DNA of 64,000 bases from the NCBI GenBank assembly GCA_030522415.1, contig CM060109.1:6391155-6455154 (forward strand), in the 5' to 3' direction. This DNA comes from Channallabes apus. Lineage: Eukaryota; Chordata; Actinopteri; Siluriformes; Clariidae. Within the stretch, counting starts at the first letter, position 1. The number at the start of each line of letters is the position of its first letter. Below are positions 11,170 to 22,609 of the stretch, one piece after another. The notes below the pieces were generated by a model that ran no database searches, was not told the DNA's origin, and was given only the letters and a program-made list of their open reading frames with translations. A program made the translations under genes and the position numbers.

Positions 11170-12131
11170 AGACCAGAGCAGAATAACAATCAGTAACCCT
11201 CCTCCTCCTCCCTCCGTGTTCTTCCTTCATTATTCCTTTCCTTCATTACAAAATTCCCTTTCTTCCCTATTAACTTTCCAATTTCCTCTCATATCTTTGC
11301 TTTCCTACTTTCCATCCTTCTTTTCTCTCTCCATTTCCCTCTTTCATTCTTCCTTCCTTATTTTTTCCCCCCAAAATTTTATTCTTCCTTCCTTGTATTT
11401 CACAATGCACAATCGTTCCCTCCTTTCTTCCATTTCTGTCCACCTGTCCCCAATATGATTTCTTCCATTCTTTATTTCTTTGTCCTTTCCTCTCTTTCAT
11501 ACATCCTTCTTCCATATTTCCTTTTCCTTCTTACTTCCTTACTTGTTCCTTCTTCCCCAAATTGCATTCTTCCTTTCTTCTTTGTTCCACTTTTTACCTT
11601 CCTTCCATCTTGTCCCCACTTTCCTTTTTTCCTATTCATTCATCCTTTCTTCCATAATCTCCTTTCTTCTTTCCTTCCTTACTGCCTACTCGTTGTTTTA
11701 CTTTGCCTTCCTTTCTTTTTATGGGTCCTTCATTTGCTCCACTTCTTCACTGTTCCTTCCTTCCTTCCTTCCTTCCTTGCCCATCTCTGTCTTATTACTG
11801 TACTTTCATTCTCTCTCTTTACAGTTTTTCTCCTTTCTTCCCTCCTTTCCTTCCTACCTGTCTTCCTTCAACGGTTTCTCTATTTATTTTCTCAAACAGT
11901 CTCGTTCCAAAACTCTTCTTCTTCTCATTTTTATTCTCACTTAGTTTTTTTCTTCCTCTTTAGCATCTATGTTTTATTTAAATGTATTCCTGAAGACGAC
12001 CTGCACCATTTTTTTCCATCGCTTGTTTCCTTTTTAAACTATGTCTCTCCCCAGGCTGCATCTTTACTTATTTTCATTGTGAGCTCACTTTTATTCCCTC
12101 CCATAGTCTCTCTCTCTCTCTCTCTCTCTCT
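11170..12131. repeat. C/T-rich low-complexity block
   Basis: TTCCTT and TCTTCC motifs dominate the + strand, ending in a (TC)n run. Long apparent reading frames of Phe, Leu, Ser and Pro here are compositional artefacts. Confidence 0.85.
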
Positions 12132-12252
12132 TTACTCTGGCAGACCCGGTGTGTTTCAGTGCTGTATTGTGTGACAGGCAGTAATTGGTACAATCGTAGG
12201 GCACTAAGGGAATGACCCCAAGACCCTTTAAACAAGTTGGCAGATACATTGA

Positions 12253-12255
<3 letters not shown>

Positions 12256-12289
<34 letters not shown>
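12256..12289. repeat. (CT)n microsatellite
   Basis: Uninterrupted CT run in intron 11. Confidence 0.95.
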
Positions 12290-12296
<7 letters not shown>

Positions 12297-12561
12297 GATA
12301 CAGTCTGGCTGATTTCAGACTTGTCTTACCGCTTCCAGACAGCACACTATAGGGTGAAATTTTCCTGACATTCTGACAACAGCGTCAAACTATCCTTGTC
12401 ATTTTATCTATAAGACTTATTACAGAAATAATTATTTCATGGACTGTTAGCCACGGATTAATGAACGCCACTCGGATAAACAAGCCGCGTCTATTAATGT
12501 CACATGACCAAAGCAACAGAGCTCCCATTAACATGCTGCTTTAAACAGAGTAGGATTTCAC

Positions 12562-12652
12562 CTGTAGAGCGATCGGCCTCCGATAGTCGCCAGATTAGAG
12601 AAGACACTCAGATCGGTCATGTTTTCCGGCCACGACTGAATGTTCAGGAAAC
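12562..12652 (-). CDS. erbb4: erbb4 exon 11 (domain III)
   Basis: Acceptor cctctccag and donor acag|GTGAAA, 91 nt, the length I recall for the human exon. The peptide is [20 protein letters not shown] then ATIGGRSLY with split Gly and Ser codons at its ends. This is an L-domain leucine-rich segment. The N-M-T sequon is conserved with human ErbB4 (PPNMTDFSVFSNLVTIGGR). No stop or frameshift. Confidence 0.95.
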
Positions 12653-12669
12653 CTGGAGAGGACAGAGGC

Positions 12670-12747
12670 GAACAACACACACAAACACACACACACACAC
12701 AGAGACAAAAACACAAGCACATCAGTCTGAGAAGTGACTAATACCAT

Positions 12748-12783
<36 letters not shown>
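12670..12783. repeat. Two (CA)n runs
   Basis: CA repeats at about 12675-12702 and 12747-12783 lie just upstream of exon 11 in transcript orientation, where they read (TG)n; the nearer one begins about 25 nt from the acceptor. Confidence 0.9.
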
Positions 12784-13319
12784 ATATTCTAAATCAGGTC
12801 TGAGTCAGTTCACCCTAACATTTACGTCATGCCTACATGAGCAGACTCTCGGTCGAGTGCTGAATGGGATATGAGGAAGTCATGCCGCATGTTTCCCTAA
12901 TAATCTGCAGTAGGTTCCAGAAGCACAGGCTGTTTTTTATGTTTCAAGAACTACTACTTGCATACAGTATCAAGTCTGAGTCTAGACGTCCAAGGACATG
13001 TCAAAACACTGAGACATCAAATATTCATATTTTTTCCGCGTTGTTCCTCCTTCATACTTACTTTCTTCCTTCATTTCTCCATTTCTGTTATTTGTATTTG
13101 CTTGTCTCATTTTTCATATTCTTCTTTCCCTTGACCTTCCTCCTTCCGCCTTGTATTTCCTCCTGGCCTTTCTTTCTTCCTTCCTTCTCATTTCCACCCA
13201 TTCCATAGCCTTTCTTCTTTCCTTCCTACCCTGAATTTCTCTCATGATTTATTCTTTTTTTTTTTTTTACTTTTTTCTTCTCTAAGCTTTCATTTCCCCT
13301 TGACCTTTATTCCTCTTGG

Positions 13320-14150
13320 AACCTCCTTCCTGCTTTCCCTTAGTCTTCCCTACTTCCTTCCTGCTTCCCCTCCTTCCTTCCTTCTTTCCTGCTTTCCCTA
13401 CTTCCTTCCATCCTGCTTCCCCTCCTTCCTTCCTTCCTGCTTTCCCTCCTTCCTTCCTTCCTGCTTTCCCTCCTTCCTTCCTGCTTTCCCTCCTTCCTTT
13501 CTGCTTTCCCTCCTTCCTTCCTTCCTTCCTTCCTGGCTTTCCCTCCTTCCTTCCTTCCTTCCTTCCTGCTTTCCCTCCTTCCTTCCTTCCTGGCTTTCCC
13601 TCCTTCCTTCCTTCCTTCCTTCCTTCCTGCTTTCCCTCCTTCTTCCCTCCTTCCTTCCTGCTTCCCCTCCTTCCTTCCTTCCTGCTTTCCCTCCTTCTTC
13701 CCTCCTTCCTTCCTGCTTCCCCTCCTTCCTTCCTTCCTTCCTTCCTTCCTGCTTTCCCTCCTTCCTTCCTTCCTGCTTTCCCTCCTTCCTTCCTTCCTGC
13801 TTCCCCTCCTTCCTTCCTTCCTGCTTCCCCTCCTTCCTTCCTTCCTTCCTGCTTCCCCTCCTTCCTTCCTTCCTTCCTTCCTGCTTCCCCTCCTTCCTTC
13901 CTTCCTTCCTGCTTCCCCTCCTTCCTTCCTTCCTTCCTTCCTGCTTCCCCTCCTTCCTTCCTTCCTTCCTGCTTCCCCTCCTTCCTTCCTTCCTTCCTTC
14001 CTTCCTGCTTCCCCTCCTTCCTTCCTTCCTGCTTTCCCTCCTTCCTTCCTTCCTGCTTTCCCTCCATCTTCCCTCCTTCCTTCCTGCTTTCCCTCCTTCC
14101 ATCCTTCCTTCCATCCTTCCTTCCTTCCTTCCTTCCTGATTTCCTTCCTT
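13320..14150. repeat. CCTTCC/TGCTTTCCCT minisatellite, about 830 bp
   Basis: Blocks of (CCTT)n are separated by the punctuating motif cctgctttccctcc or cctgcttcccctcc, giving variable units of roughly 20-40 bp. The + strand is nearly pure pyrimidine apart from one G per unit, so the erbb4 transcript strand is nearly pure purine. Mirror-symmetric purine tracts of this kind are H-DNA prone. The long Pro/Ser/Phe and Gly/Lys/Glu/Arg frames on the two strands are translations of this repeat, not genes. Confidence 0.93.
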
Positions 14151-14529
14151 CCTTTCTTTGTCCTTATCTTTCTACATCAACCAAATCTTCTTCCTTGTTT
14201 TGGTGCTTTCTTATTTCCTTTTTTCATAATTCCTCCATACATCCTTTCCTGCGTCCTTCCCTCCACTTCTTCTTCGATCTTTCTCACTTCCGCTTCTTTT
14301 ATCACATTTCCTTTTCATCTTTATTTCCTGTTTCTTTCCTCCCTGCCTTCCTTTTCCTTCCTCACTTCCTTCTCCATTCTTTCTTTCCTTTTACCGCTAC
14401 CTTTATTTCTCCCCTTTAACCGTCTCACCCAGGCTTTTTTGTTTCTTTCATCCTTCGAGTTGTTTTCCTCCACCCTCTTCTTTCCTCTCTCCCCATCTAC
14501 ACCCTTTCTTTCAATTTCTGCGCAACTTG

Positions 14530-15240
14530 AAAGCGAGCCAAACCCAGGATTTACTACAGCGCTGGTGAAGCATCAAGAAAGGCAATTATGTTTACAGAAA
14601 TTAAATTAAAAATCCAAATTAGAAAGTGGAAGATTACACCGCGTGCCGAAAACCTAACATACAGCCCGGGTGTACAGGAAGTTCTTAATGAAACAGCAAC
14701 AATAAGCTCTACCCAAACTCTGTAATGTCCAAACAATATCTCACTGAAGATGCAATTAACACGAACAATCATAAGCAATAAATATTAACGAGCATAAACA
14801 CAGATTAAACAGACTGAGGCTGGTGTGTTAAGCTGTCTGCCCGAACTCCTCTTAATATACAGGACCTTTTCTTGATTTTTTTTAAGTGGGATAGTTGAAA
14901 GACAGGCTAATGGCATGGATATTCGATTATTTAGAAATTTAAATAATGTATTGAAATGTTGAATATTTCATGAGAGGGAATTGCACTGAGGATATGAGTG
15001 AAGAGAGGACAAACAGGATAGAGATGCGGAGATGAAAAAGGAGATGAGGTAGAGCGCAAGAGAGAGAGATGGAGATTAAAATAGAGATCTGTTGTGCATA
15101 TGGAGCAAAGCAGAGGTCTGTAAGGACAAGCTGGACATAAATTACCCAAATTACATTAAAATGAAAAAAAAAAAAAAAATGGCATGTTGTCAAAGAAAAA
15201 GCAGCAGTTGCATCGCTGATGAATTCACACGGAGCTCAAA
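14530..15240. other. Intronic sequence, nothing recognised
   Basis: Mixed sequence with an A-rich run at 15163-15178 and a purine-rich patch near 15000-15080. No coding or mobile-element signature seen. Confidence 0.5.
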
Positions 15241-15671
15241 TTAACCACAGCTTGAGCTTAGTTCTGTGTCCTGACACCTAATATAAACTTTGACCCCCTA
15301 AAGCATCCCTTAAGGGAATCGTGTTGAGCAGTGAAAATTCCCAACAGGTTTTTATTTTGTAGCTTGAATGCATTCAGAAAGAAAATAACAACAACAACAA
15401 TAATAATAAATTTCGGAGACACGGGTTTTCCATAAATGCAAAACACCAGCACAATCTTCCTTAGCCAATGAATATTAGGCTTACCAGCCCCTGTGATTGT
15501 GCTGTTACTATATATATTATATATAAAATCAGCAGTAGAAATCCAGAGCATTTTCATACACACACACACACACGCGCACACACACACTTACAGTACAATG
15601 TGGTAAGAATTCACAGGATTAAGACAAAACAGCTGTCTGGCAATAATAAAACCACTTGTTACAATTACAGC

Positions 15672-15847
15672 ATTTAGCAAATGACCTCATCCAAAAGCAA
15701 TTTATGTTTTATCTCCTCATCACATCTCAGTAGTTGAGAGTTAAGGGCCTTACTCAAGGGTCCAACAATGGCAACCTGGTGCGGCTGGGGTTTAAACCTG
15801 GGACGTTCCGAGCAGTAGTCCACCGCCTTATCCACAGAGTTACCCCA
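15672..15847 (-). mobile_element. L2-tailed SINE, diverged
   Basis: Minus-strand reading shows a tRNA-like head near 15847 (cccaggtttaaacccc B box region), the ccttaactctcaac landmark and the tail ending near atttgctaaatgc. Same family as the copies at 2435, 21990 and 24025. Confidence 0.75.
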
Positions 15848-15884
15848 GACCCTGACTTGTTGAAGAGGCTCAACAGAAAAAGGA

Positions 15885-16240
15885 AGGTTCCAGTTTGCTA
15901 AGGCGCATAATGATTAGACTTTGGAGCGATGGAAAAGAAGTCATGTGACCTCATGTCCAGACTGACCTTATTCCAGAGTGATGGGCGTGTCAGGGTAAGA
16001 AGGGAAGTGCATGAAGCGATGCACCATCATGCATAGTGTCCACTGTACAAGTCCTCTGGAGACAGTGTTATGATCTGGGGTTGATCAGTTACTCAGGTCG
16101 AGACTCAGCAACGTTATGGGGCAATAAAATGAAGTCAGCTGACGACCTGAATGTACTGATTGATCAGGTTATCACCATCATCTGATGGCACGTCCATAAT
16201 CCAGGATTGGAAAAGAGAGGTTCTTTGGGAATGACTTGGC
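15885..16240 (+). pseudogene. Tc1-like transposase remnant
   Basis: The + strand shows QFAKAHND-TLERWK-like residues near 15890-15930, then SDGRVR-like residues, and later CYDLG...SATL and SADDLNVLIDQVI in shifting frames. These correspond to the catalytic region of a fish Tc1-like transposase (first Asp region, then the W-G..SG..S..YL.IL segment). Several stops and frameshifts are present. Dead relic. Confidence 0.55.
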
Positions 16241-16816
16241 CATCATATTGGGTGCCGAGATCAAAGCTCTGTCAGGAATAAGTGATGTTATAGCTACTGT
16301 ACCTACACATTTTATCCACAATCCCTGTCTCTGACTTTCCTCATCTACTATTTTAAGATTTAGTTCCTGCCGCTGTCACCATTGCCTCGATTATTGGGTG
16401 AATAAACGCAGATTTCAAAGGAAAGACGCTTTGTGATAATGTTGTTAAAAGCTCCGTAGAAGCAGAATCGGATTAAAAGGAACTGACGAGTATTAATAAA
16501 ATATCACACACACACACACACACACACAAAAGCATAATGATTAGTTTTCCCCTACTCTCTAACATGTGGTGACAGTACAAGTGGAGAAAACGTGAACACC
16601 GATCCAGGAGCGTCCCCGATTCCACTCCGGTGCTTGGTAAATGTGACTCCGTATCTTTAAATGAGTCCTCTAACTGTTATTAGTGCGCTCGCGAGCCCCT
16701 TGTGGGTTGTGAAGGCAGATTACGGCCCTGTCTACCATGGTGATGTGTTGCTAGTGTGCCGTCTGTTGACACTAATTGCCTTAATGACAAAATTGCAGCA
16801 ATGGGAAGTCACACAA

Positions 16817-16818
<2 letters not shown>

Positions 16819-16882
<64 letters not shown>

Positions 16883-16902
16883 GTGTGTGTGTGTGTGTGT
16901 GT
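16819..16902. repeat. (GT)n microsatellite, about 84 bp
   Basis: Near-perfect GT run with one A interruption, followed by further TG-rich sequence to about 16980. Confidence 0.95.
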
Positions 16903-17380
16903 GAGATTGCAGACCATGCACGAGCGTGTGTCAGTGTGTGTGTGTGTGAGTGTGTGCGCGTGTATGTGTTTGTGTGTGTAGCATTTCCCAAGAGTAAGCA
17001 AGTCGCTTGCCTTCCTGGTGTTTGTATCTGTTTATTTTATGTGCGCAGCCAAGCCTCCATCATCCTAATGGCGCTAACGAGATCCCGCTGAGCACCTGTC
17101 TGCGTTAGGCTAACGGCAGCATGCTAACAAAACCTTGCTAATAAATTACACACACACACACACACGGGCTAGGCTAACAGTAGTATGCTAATAGGATCTG
17201 CACTGATGAATGATGCACAGGTCAGGGTTGTCAGTGTTACGCTAATAGCAGCAGGGCAACTGACTATTGCTAATAAATCACACACGCTAGGTTTAAAAGA
17301 GCATGCTAATAGAACTGTAGCAGATATAGCATGTTTGTGGGAATTCACTCATTTCAGTTAGGAAGTAATCGCTCGTTCAC

Positions 17381-18168
17381 AAAGACTTGTGCGGTGGATG
17401 TTCAATATAATCACTGATTTTGTAAAGGAGACATTCATTCATCTTCTATACCGCTTAATCCTGTGTTCAGGGTCGCGGGGGACCTGGAGCCTATCCCAGG
17501 AGACTTCGGGCACTAGGCGGGGTACACCCTGGACAGGGTGCCAATCCATCGCAGGGCACACACACATACACACACTCACACACCCAATCACACACTACGG
17601 GCAATTTAGGAACGCCAATTAGCCTAACCTGCATATCTTTGGACTGTGGGAGGAAACCGGAGAACCCGGAGGAAACCCACCAAGCACGGGGAGAACATGC
17701 AAACTCCATGCACACAGAGACGGGAATCGAGCCTGGCCGGGGAATCGAACCCAGACCCTGGAGGTGCAAGGCGACAGTGCTAACCACAACACCACCGCGC
17801 CGCCGTAAAGGAGACATTTACTTAAAAATTATGGAAGGAGTCTCCACTTTCAGCACTTTGTAGCAATTAGAGGTAAAGACTTATGTTTAGGACACAAGTT
17901 TAAACGTTGCACAACACATACTGTAGCAGCACGGGTCCCAAGAATATTAGCAAGGACGTAGCAGGAAGAAAAGGGAGCTACTTTCAGTTTGGTTATTAAA
18001 AGCAAAGGCAGAAAAAGAAAAGGCAGTTTGTTTTTTGCAAAGTGTAAACTTGTTTCCTGTAGATAAGTCTTTACCTCTAATTGCTACAAAGTGCTGAAGC
18101 TGGAAACTCCTTCCATATCTACTTTACCATATCAGTGATTATGCTGAGCATCCACCGCACAAGTCTTT
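17381..18168. mobile_element. Inverted-repeat element interrupted by a SINE
   Basis: The sequence aaagacttgtgcggtggatg at 17381 returns inverted at 18149-18168. The arms also share cagcactttgtagcaattag followed by aggtaaagactta (17851-17883 and its inverse near 18065-18098). With the SINE at 17436-17818 removed, the arms are roughly 110-130 bp and the loop is about 170 bp. This looks like a hairpin-forming MITE; no family was assigned. Confidence 0.7.
17436..17804 (-). mobile_element. SINE-A, full length with target-site duplication
   Basis: Complete copy on the minus strand. The tRNA-like head is at the right (cggcggcgcggtggtg and gttagcactgtcgcc, with B-box-like ggttcgattcc), followed by the central block cggtttcctcccacagtcca, the cagggtgtaccccgcc block and a GAATGAAT tail at the left. 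A perfect 14-bp duplication, gtaaaggagacatt, flanks it at 17422-17435 and 17805-17818. The intact duplication suggests a recent insertion. Confidence 0.92.
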
Positions 18169-18199
18169 GCCAAAAACCGATAAAACAGCCGGTGCCGAG

Positions 18200-18870
18200 A
18201 GGAATCATAAATTAACGTTAAGTGAAATTTAATGTCTATTTATTATATATTTAACATGTTTTTTTTTCTAAATGTTTTTATTGCATATGATTTTTTATAT
18301 GCAAAAATATGATTATAGTGTTGGAAATGGGAAATATTTTCAGCTGGCTGAAATGGATTATCTGCATGAACATTATGTCCGATGGGAAAATGCATTTCGC
18401 AGATTTCGCCTTAAGAACTCGCGGGTTGAATTCATATGCCGAGGTTCCGCTGTTTGTCTAGTCAAGAAATTTAAAAGGGCTCTTAGCTGGCAGCATGATC
18501 CAGCATGATGAACTCAGTGAGTCCACATGGTGAGGCGGGTACGCCGGTGGCCGGCATGGCAGAGTGCGGATCTGGATCTGAAGTTCTCGATCTCTCTGCG
18601 CAGCTCCATAGTTGGGCCCTCTGGCTCTGGATCACACTTCAATCTCAACCACATTAATCATACATACAGAGCGCAGTAGCATCTCTCAAGTTGTTTCAAA
18701 ACCAAAGCCAAACCCTACTGGGGTACAGGGACTGAAAATAACGAGGGACAAAAATCTCTTCATGAAGCCTGGAGAACTGTTCCTCAAGACTACATTAAAA
18801 ATACAACGTCTGTCTCTTTGGAAGCAAAATCTGTAGAAATTATTAATAATTATCAGACTTTTGCATAGTG
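18200..18870. other. Intronic sequence, nothing recognised
   Basis: A/T-rich to mixed sequence before the (AT)n run. The short open frame at 18272-18508 matches no family I know and shows no splice-site context of a gene. Confidence 0.45.
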
Positions 18871-18879
18871 GTATAAATG

Positions 18880-18881
<2 letters not shown>

Positions 18882-18920
<39 letters not shown>
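18882..18920. repeat. (AT)n microsatellite
   Basis: Uninterrupted AT run of about 39 bp. Confidence 0.93.
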
Positions 18921-18924
<4 letters not shown>

Positions 18925-20044
18925 TTCTAATAAAATAATTAAGGGCCTAAATAGTCCCAGTTTGACTTGAACATCCCTTGTTTTTGTGTGAATATATGAC
19001 ATATATATCTGTCCATCTGGTGTTTTTTGAACTGCCATTTTTAAACACCCTGAGCCCCGAGCCGAGGTCACAGAGCAAAAATGACACATTGGCAGAGAGG
19101 ACATTGTTCTGTCAAGCTTTGTGTTTCAGGAGGTGAGACAGGGGGACACGGATGCCTGCCTGCCTGCTCGCATACGATCCGTCCCCTGCTGTCGTCACAG
19201 GACAGAGAGAGAGAGAGAGAGAGTAGGAGTATTTTTTCAGATGCTTTGATGCTTCATGCAGCACAAAAACAGAGTCTACACTTCCTCTGGATGGAAGGGG
19301 GACGAAGTGAGAGTAAGAGAAGGAGAAGAAAGACATCCCTCACTCTTCACCTTCTGTTTTAATCTTTTTTTCCCCCCTCTGGAGCTGCAGTCTTCCAGCA
19401 GAATGGCAACTGATGATGGAAATGTGTTTCCTTGAATATTTGTCTCTCTCTCACTTTGTCTCAGCCAGGCAGAGGCCATGTGACACCCGACCGCAGAGAG
19501 TCTCAGTACAGACTGTGTAGCTTCCCTTCCCGTAACACCAACCAGGACAGAGGATCTCTAAGTACTTCTCAAAGTAGTCCCCAAGTATACGGAGACGTTT
19601 ATTGAGCCGTTTTGGCTGATTTGGGAGAGTCACAGATAAAGGTTTAAGTTTTCTGAAAGAAGGAGAGTCTTCACGACCTTGACGAAGACTTCAGGTTTGT
19701 GCTTTCTCTGCAACATGACAAGGAGGACAAGCATTTACACTTTCATCGTTAGATCAGGGGTGTGAATCCCAAAAGTGGTACAGATATCTGTAGCAAGGAG
19801 CCTTGGGAACAAAAACTGAACATGTCCTCAGTGTGGGAGGGACATACTCTCTTCTCCCATCAATCACGAAAGCCCTAGTTAATCCATGGTGCCTGTGAGC
19901 TCATGTATGCAGAAGAGGGTAGATAGCGCTGACTTTACATGTCTCGGTTAAAGCATGTGTTAGCCTTCCTCTCAGGTTGGTGTTAGATGGATGACAGATT
20001 AGAGCCAGAATGGTGGGTGGGAATTGGTAGTTAACCAAATTCAT

Positions 20045-20285
20045 ACACTCACTCACTGTCATTATCCTGTAGACAGTGCTGCGGGGGGCCTGGAGCCTAT
20101 CCCAGGAGACTTGGAGCATGAGCAGGGTAAACATACATTACGGAAAATTTGGGAACACCAACTAGCCTAAACTGCATGTTTTTGGACTGTGAGAGGAAAC
20201 CGGAGGACCTGGAGGAAACCCACCAAACTCCACGCAGGCCTACCCCAAGGAAGGAATCGAACCCGGACCCTGGAGGTGTAAGGCC
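20045..20285 (-). mobile_element. SINE-A relic
   Basis: Shows the inverse of the family landmarks (cctggagcctatcccaggag, ggactgtgagaggaaaccgg, gaatcgaacccggaccctgg). It has internal deletions relative to the young copy at 17.4 kb. Confidence 0.75.
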
Positions 20286-20809
20286 ACTTATCTACCATAA
20301 CATTTATACCATAACATTTATACAGTACCAGCATAATCTTTTCTACGCTTGGCAGGTTTTCTTGAATTGTACTTTTTTCGTATCACAGCATCCCAAATGA
20401 ACTTTAACACAGCATGTTTTTTTTTTTTTCATAGCTTTTTTAGGTTCATTAAATTCCTATTCAAATTCAGAGTTCAGATGCTAATCCAGGGAAGAAAGAT
20501 CAAACCAAGATCAGAGATGATGAACAGGCATGATATCAACTGATTTAACCAAACAGATCCAACAAAGCAGATGGTCAGCATCGTACAAGCATTTACACAA
20601 CCAAATAGCTCAGTGTGACTCTACGCTCGTCGTGAGAACAGATGGTTCTGCTGAACGCGAGCGAGGTAGAACAGGTCATTCGGGTCATGTGATTCATTAT
20701 TCCATTGATGAAATGAGGGTTTGTTTTGTTCGTGGAAAAGTTGTGACGAAGCTAACAGGTTAAAAAAAACGTAGTCTCTGATGCATTACAAAAAATCGCA
20801 GCATCTCAC

Positions 20810-20883
20810 CAGTGATCTCTCGGACTGTGCGGAACACGTTGAGTTTCTCTGGGTCCAAAGCTTCAATGTTGTGGTAGACATCC
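20810..20883 (-). CDS. erbb4: erbb4 exon 10 (domain III)
   Basis: Acceptor ttttgcag and donor cactg|GTGAGA, 74 nt, the length I recall for the human exon. It completes a Gly codon with exon 9 and splits the next Gly with exon 11. The peptide [25 protein letters not shown] is split here for length; in human ErbB4 it is [25 protein letters not shown]. It forms part of the L2 ligand-binding lobe. VYHNIEAL differs modestly from mammals. Confidence 0.95.
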
Positions 20884-21764
20884 CTGCAAAAAAGATTTTA
20901 AAAAATTATATATATATATATATTATAGCAGAGAAAGTGTAAATTATTCAACAAATGTCTCGTACGTATTTATGGAACAATGGAAATGCAATCTCAAAGC
21001 CTGGTTAAGCGGAGTTCAACTTTTAATAAGCATACAGAAAAAAAATTAAAAAAGCATGTGAAGAGGGCACACATGTGGACTAGATTTACTTGCTATCCAA
21101 AATTTATTATGTTTTTATTTGTCACAGAACATCAACATCAGCAATAAAAAACAAACAGACAAAATATGAAAATATTCATATATTTTGTTTTACAGAAACC
21201 TATTGAAAATAAAATCTAATATATTTTCACCAACACGGGTAAAGTGCTTCTTTTATCAAATATATTGCAAATATTAGGTTTATTGCTATTATGTGGATGT
21301 CTGTATTTCAGAATTGCGTGCACACGGTGACTGTTCCCAATACAAAAGGCTGAGGTAAAAGGAGCGAGAGAGAAGGAAGAAAACCTTGCTCTTGATTTAT
21401 TGCTGATTTTGAGGCTAGTTTTAGTGATTCTTTGTGGCTTTGCGATTCAATAAATCTTAGGACTATAGAATAAGTTAAGCAAGATAGCATAAGTCAAGGG
21501 GTTATGCTGTTATTTAATGGATGGATGGATGGATGGAGATATGTAGGTAGGTACAGTATATGGTTAGGTACTTCATTGATCCTGAAGGTAATTTCCAAGA
21601 AATATCTTCCAGCCCTACCAAAACCTATGTGTGTCTGAGCAACTGCCCCTTGAGAATTTGCAGCAGTATATAATCTTTATGTATTTTAAGCTTGCTGAAT
21701 TACATTTAGGAACCAAACACTTCCATTTACACTACAAGCAATTTAAAAATGAGAAATCAGCCTC

Positions 21765-21905
21765 CTGTGCCAGTCTTTGGACTGTGGGAGGAAACTAGAG
21801 TACCCCAAAAAAAACCTACCCAGGCACACAGACCAAAGTGAGATCTGAACTCCAAATCCTGGAGACTTAATTGCCAACAGTGCTAGACACTAAGCCATTC
21901 TTCCT
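21765..21905 (-). mobile_element. SINE-A relic, partial
   Basis: Minus strand of ctttggactgtgggaggaaa, cacccaggcacacag-like and ctggagacttaattgccaac landmarks. Head and tail are heavily mutated. Confidence 0.55.
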
Positions 21906-21989
21906 GAATACTAACATATATAGGTAAAATCACTAGATTTATACACAGATCAACTATAACTTTAAAACCTTTAACATTAGGACAAGTTG

Positions 21990-22165
21990 GGTCAGGGGTA
22001 GAGTAGTGGTTAAGCCATTGGACTACGGTTTGGAAGGTCCCAGGTTTAAACCCCATCACCACCAAGTTGCCACTGTTGGGTCCTTAACCCTCTCAGATAT
22101 AAAATATAGGGAGATGAAAATATAAGTCATTATGGATAAGGGCGTCTGCCAAATGATTAAATGTA
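21990..22165 (+). mobile_element. L2-tailed SINE, well preserved
   Basis: tRNA-like head (ggggtagagtagtggttaag, B box ccaggtttaaacccc), the landmarks aagttgccactgttgggtcc and ccttaaccctctcagat, and the tail attatggataagggcgtctg followed by ccaaatg. Best preserved copy of the family in this window. Confidence 0.85.
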
Positions 22166-22605
22166 AACTTACCCTTGTGCCACCGGGACCATTTTGGCTT
22201 GTCTGGGGTATGATGGTGTCTGGTACATGGACAGTAGTACCAAATCAACAGAGGAGCCCCAGTGGCACCAAACCAAAATCTAGTTAAGTTAAGTAGTTAG
22301 CGTTATAAAGGCCAGATCAACAACCTTGAACTTATGGTTGCTAAGCCACACTGACAGCAGGCTATAATCCTCAGGGTCTTCTAAACTTTCTATTATGGCC
22401 AGCATTGACTTTTTATTCAGCAGTTTGTGGTGCATTGACTTTTCTGTGCGATCAGACAAGACAGGCTGGCCTTTGGTCCTCGCAGGCATGGATGAGTCTT
22501 GGGGGCTCATGAACATCTCCAGTTTATTTACTGGTATATTATTGATAATCATTGTTATTCAATTCACCTGGTGGTGATGTTAATGTTATGGCTGACCCAT
22601 GTATC
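22166..22605. mobile_element. Possible dispersed fish repeat
   Basis: Ends in gatgttaatgttatggctga, a motif I associate with a common fish repeat whose relative appears at 47060-47645. Boundaries and class are uncertain. Confidence 0.35.
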
Positions 22606-22609
22606 CAAG

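Larger units (their letters stand above)
11041..12561 (-). other. erbb4: erbb4 intron 11 (1521 bp)
   Basis: Most of it (about 11170-12130) is a C/T-rich tract on the + strand that reads as GGAA/GAAG in the transcript. It is followed by two (CT)n runs near 12106-12131 and 12256-12289. Nothing else is recognised. Confidence 0.8.
12653..20809 (-). other. erbb4: erbb4 intron 10 (8157 bp)
   Basis: Contains (CA)n runs at 12670-12783, the CCTTCC minisatellite (13320-14150) within a C/T-rich stretch (13030-14520), an L2-tailed SINE (15672-15847), a Tc1-like relic (15885-16240), a long (GT)n run (16819-16902), an inverted-repeat element split by a young SINE (17381-18168), an (AT)n run (18882-18920), a (GA)n run (19205-19223) and a SINE relic (20045-20285). 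Nothing was recognised in 14530-15240, 18200-18870 or 19300-20040. No extra exon was found. Confidence 0.8.

Noticed and set aside
12504..12737. 77-residue + strand frame over exon 11
   Set aside because: Antisense shadow of erbb4 exon 11 and the adjoining CA repeats.
13282..14419. Long open frames on both strands (Pro/Ser/Phe and Gly/Lys/Glu/Arg)
   Set aside because: They are translations of the CCTTCC minisatellite; both strands are open because the repeat lacks stop triplets.
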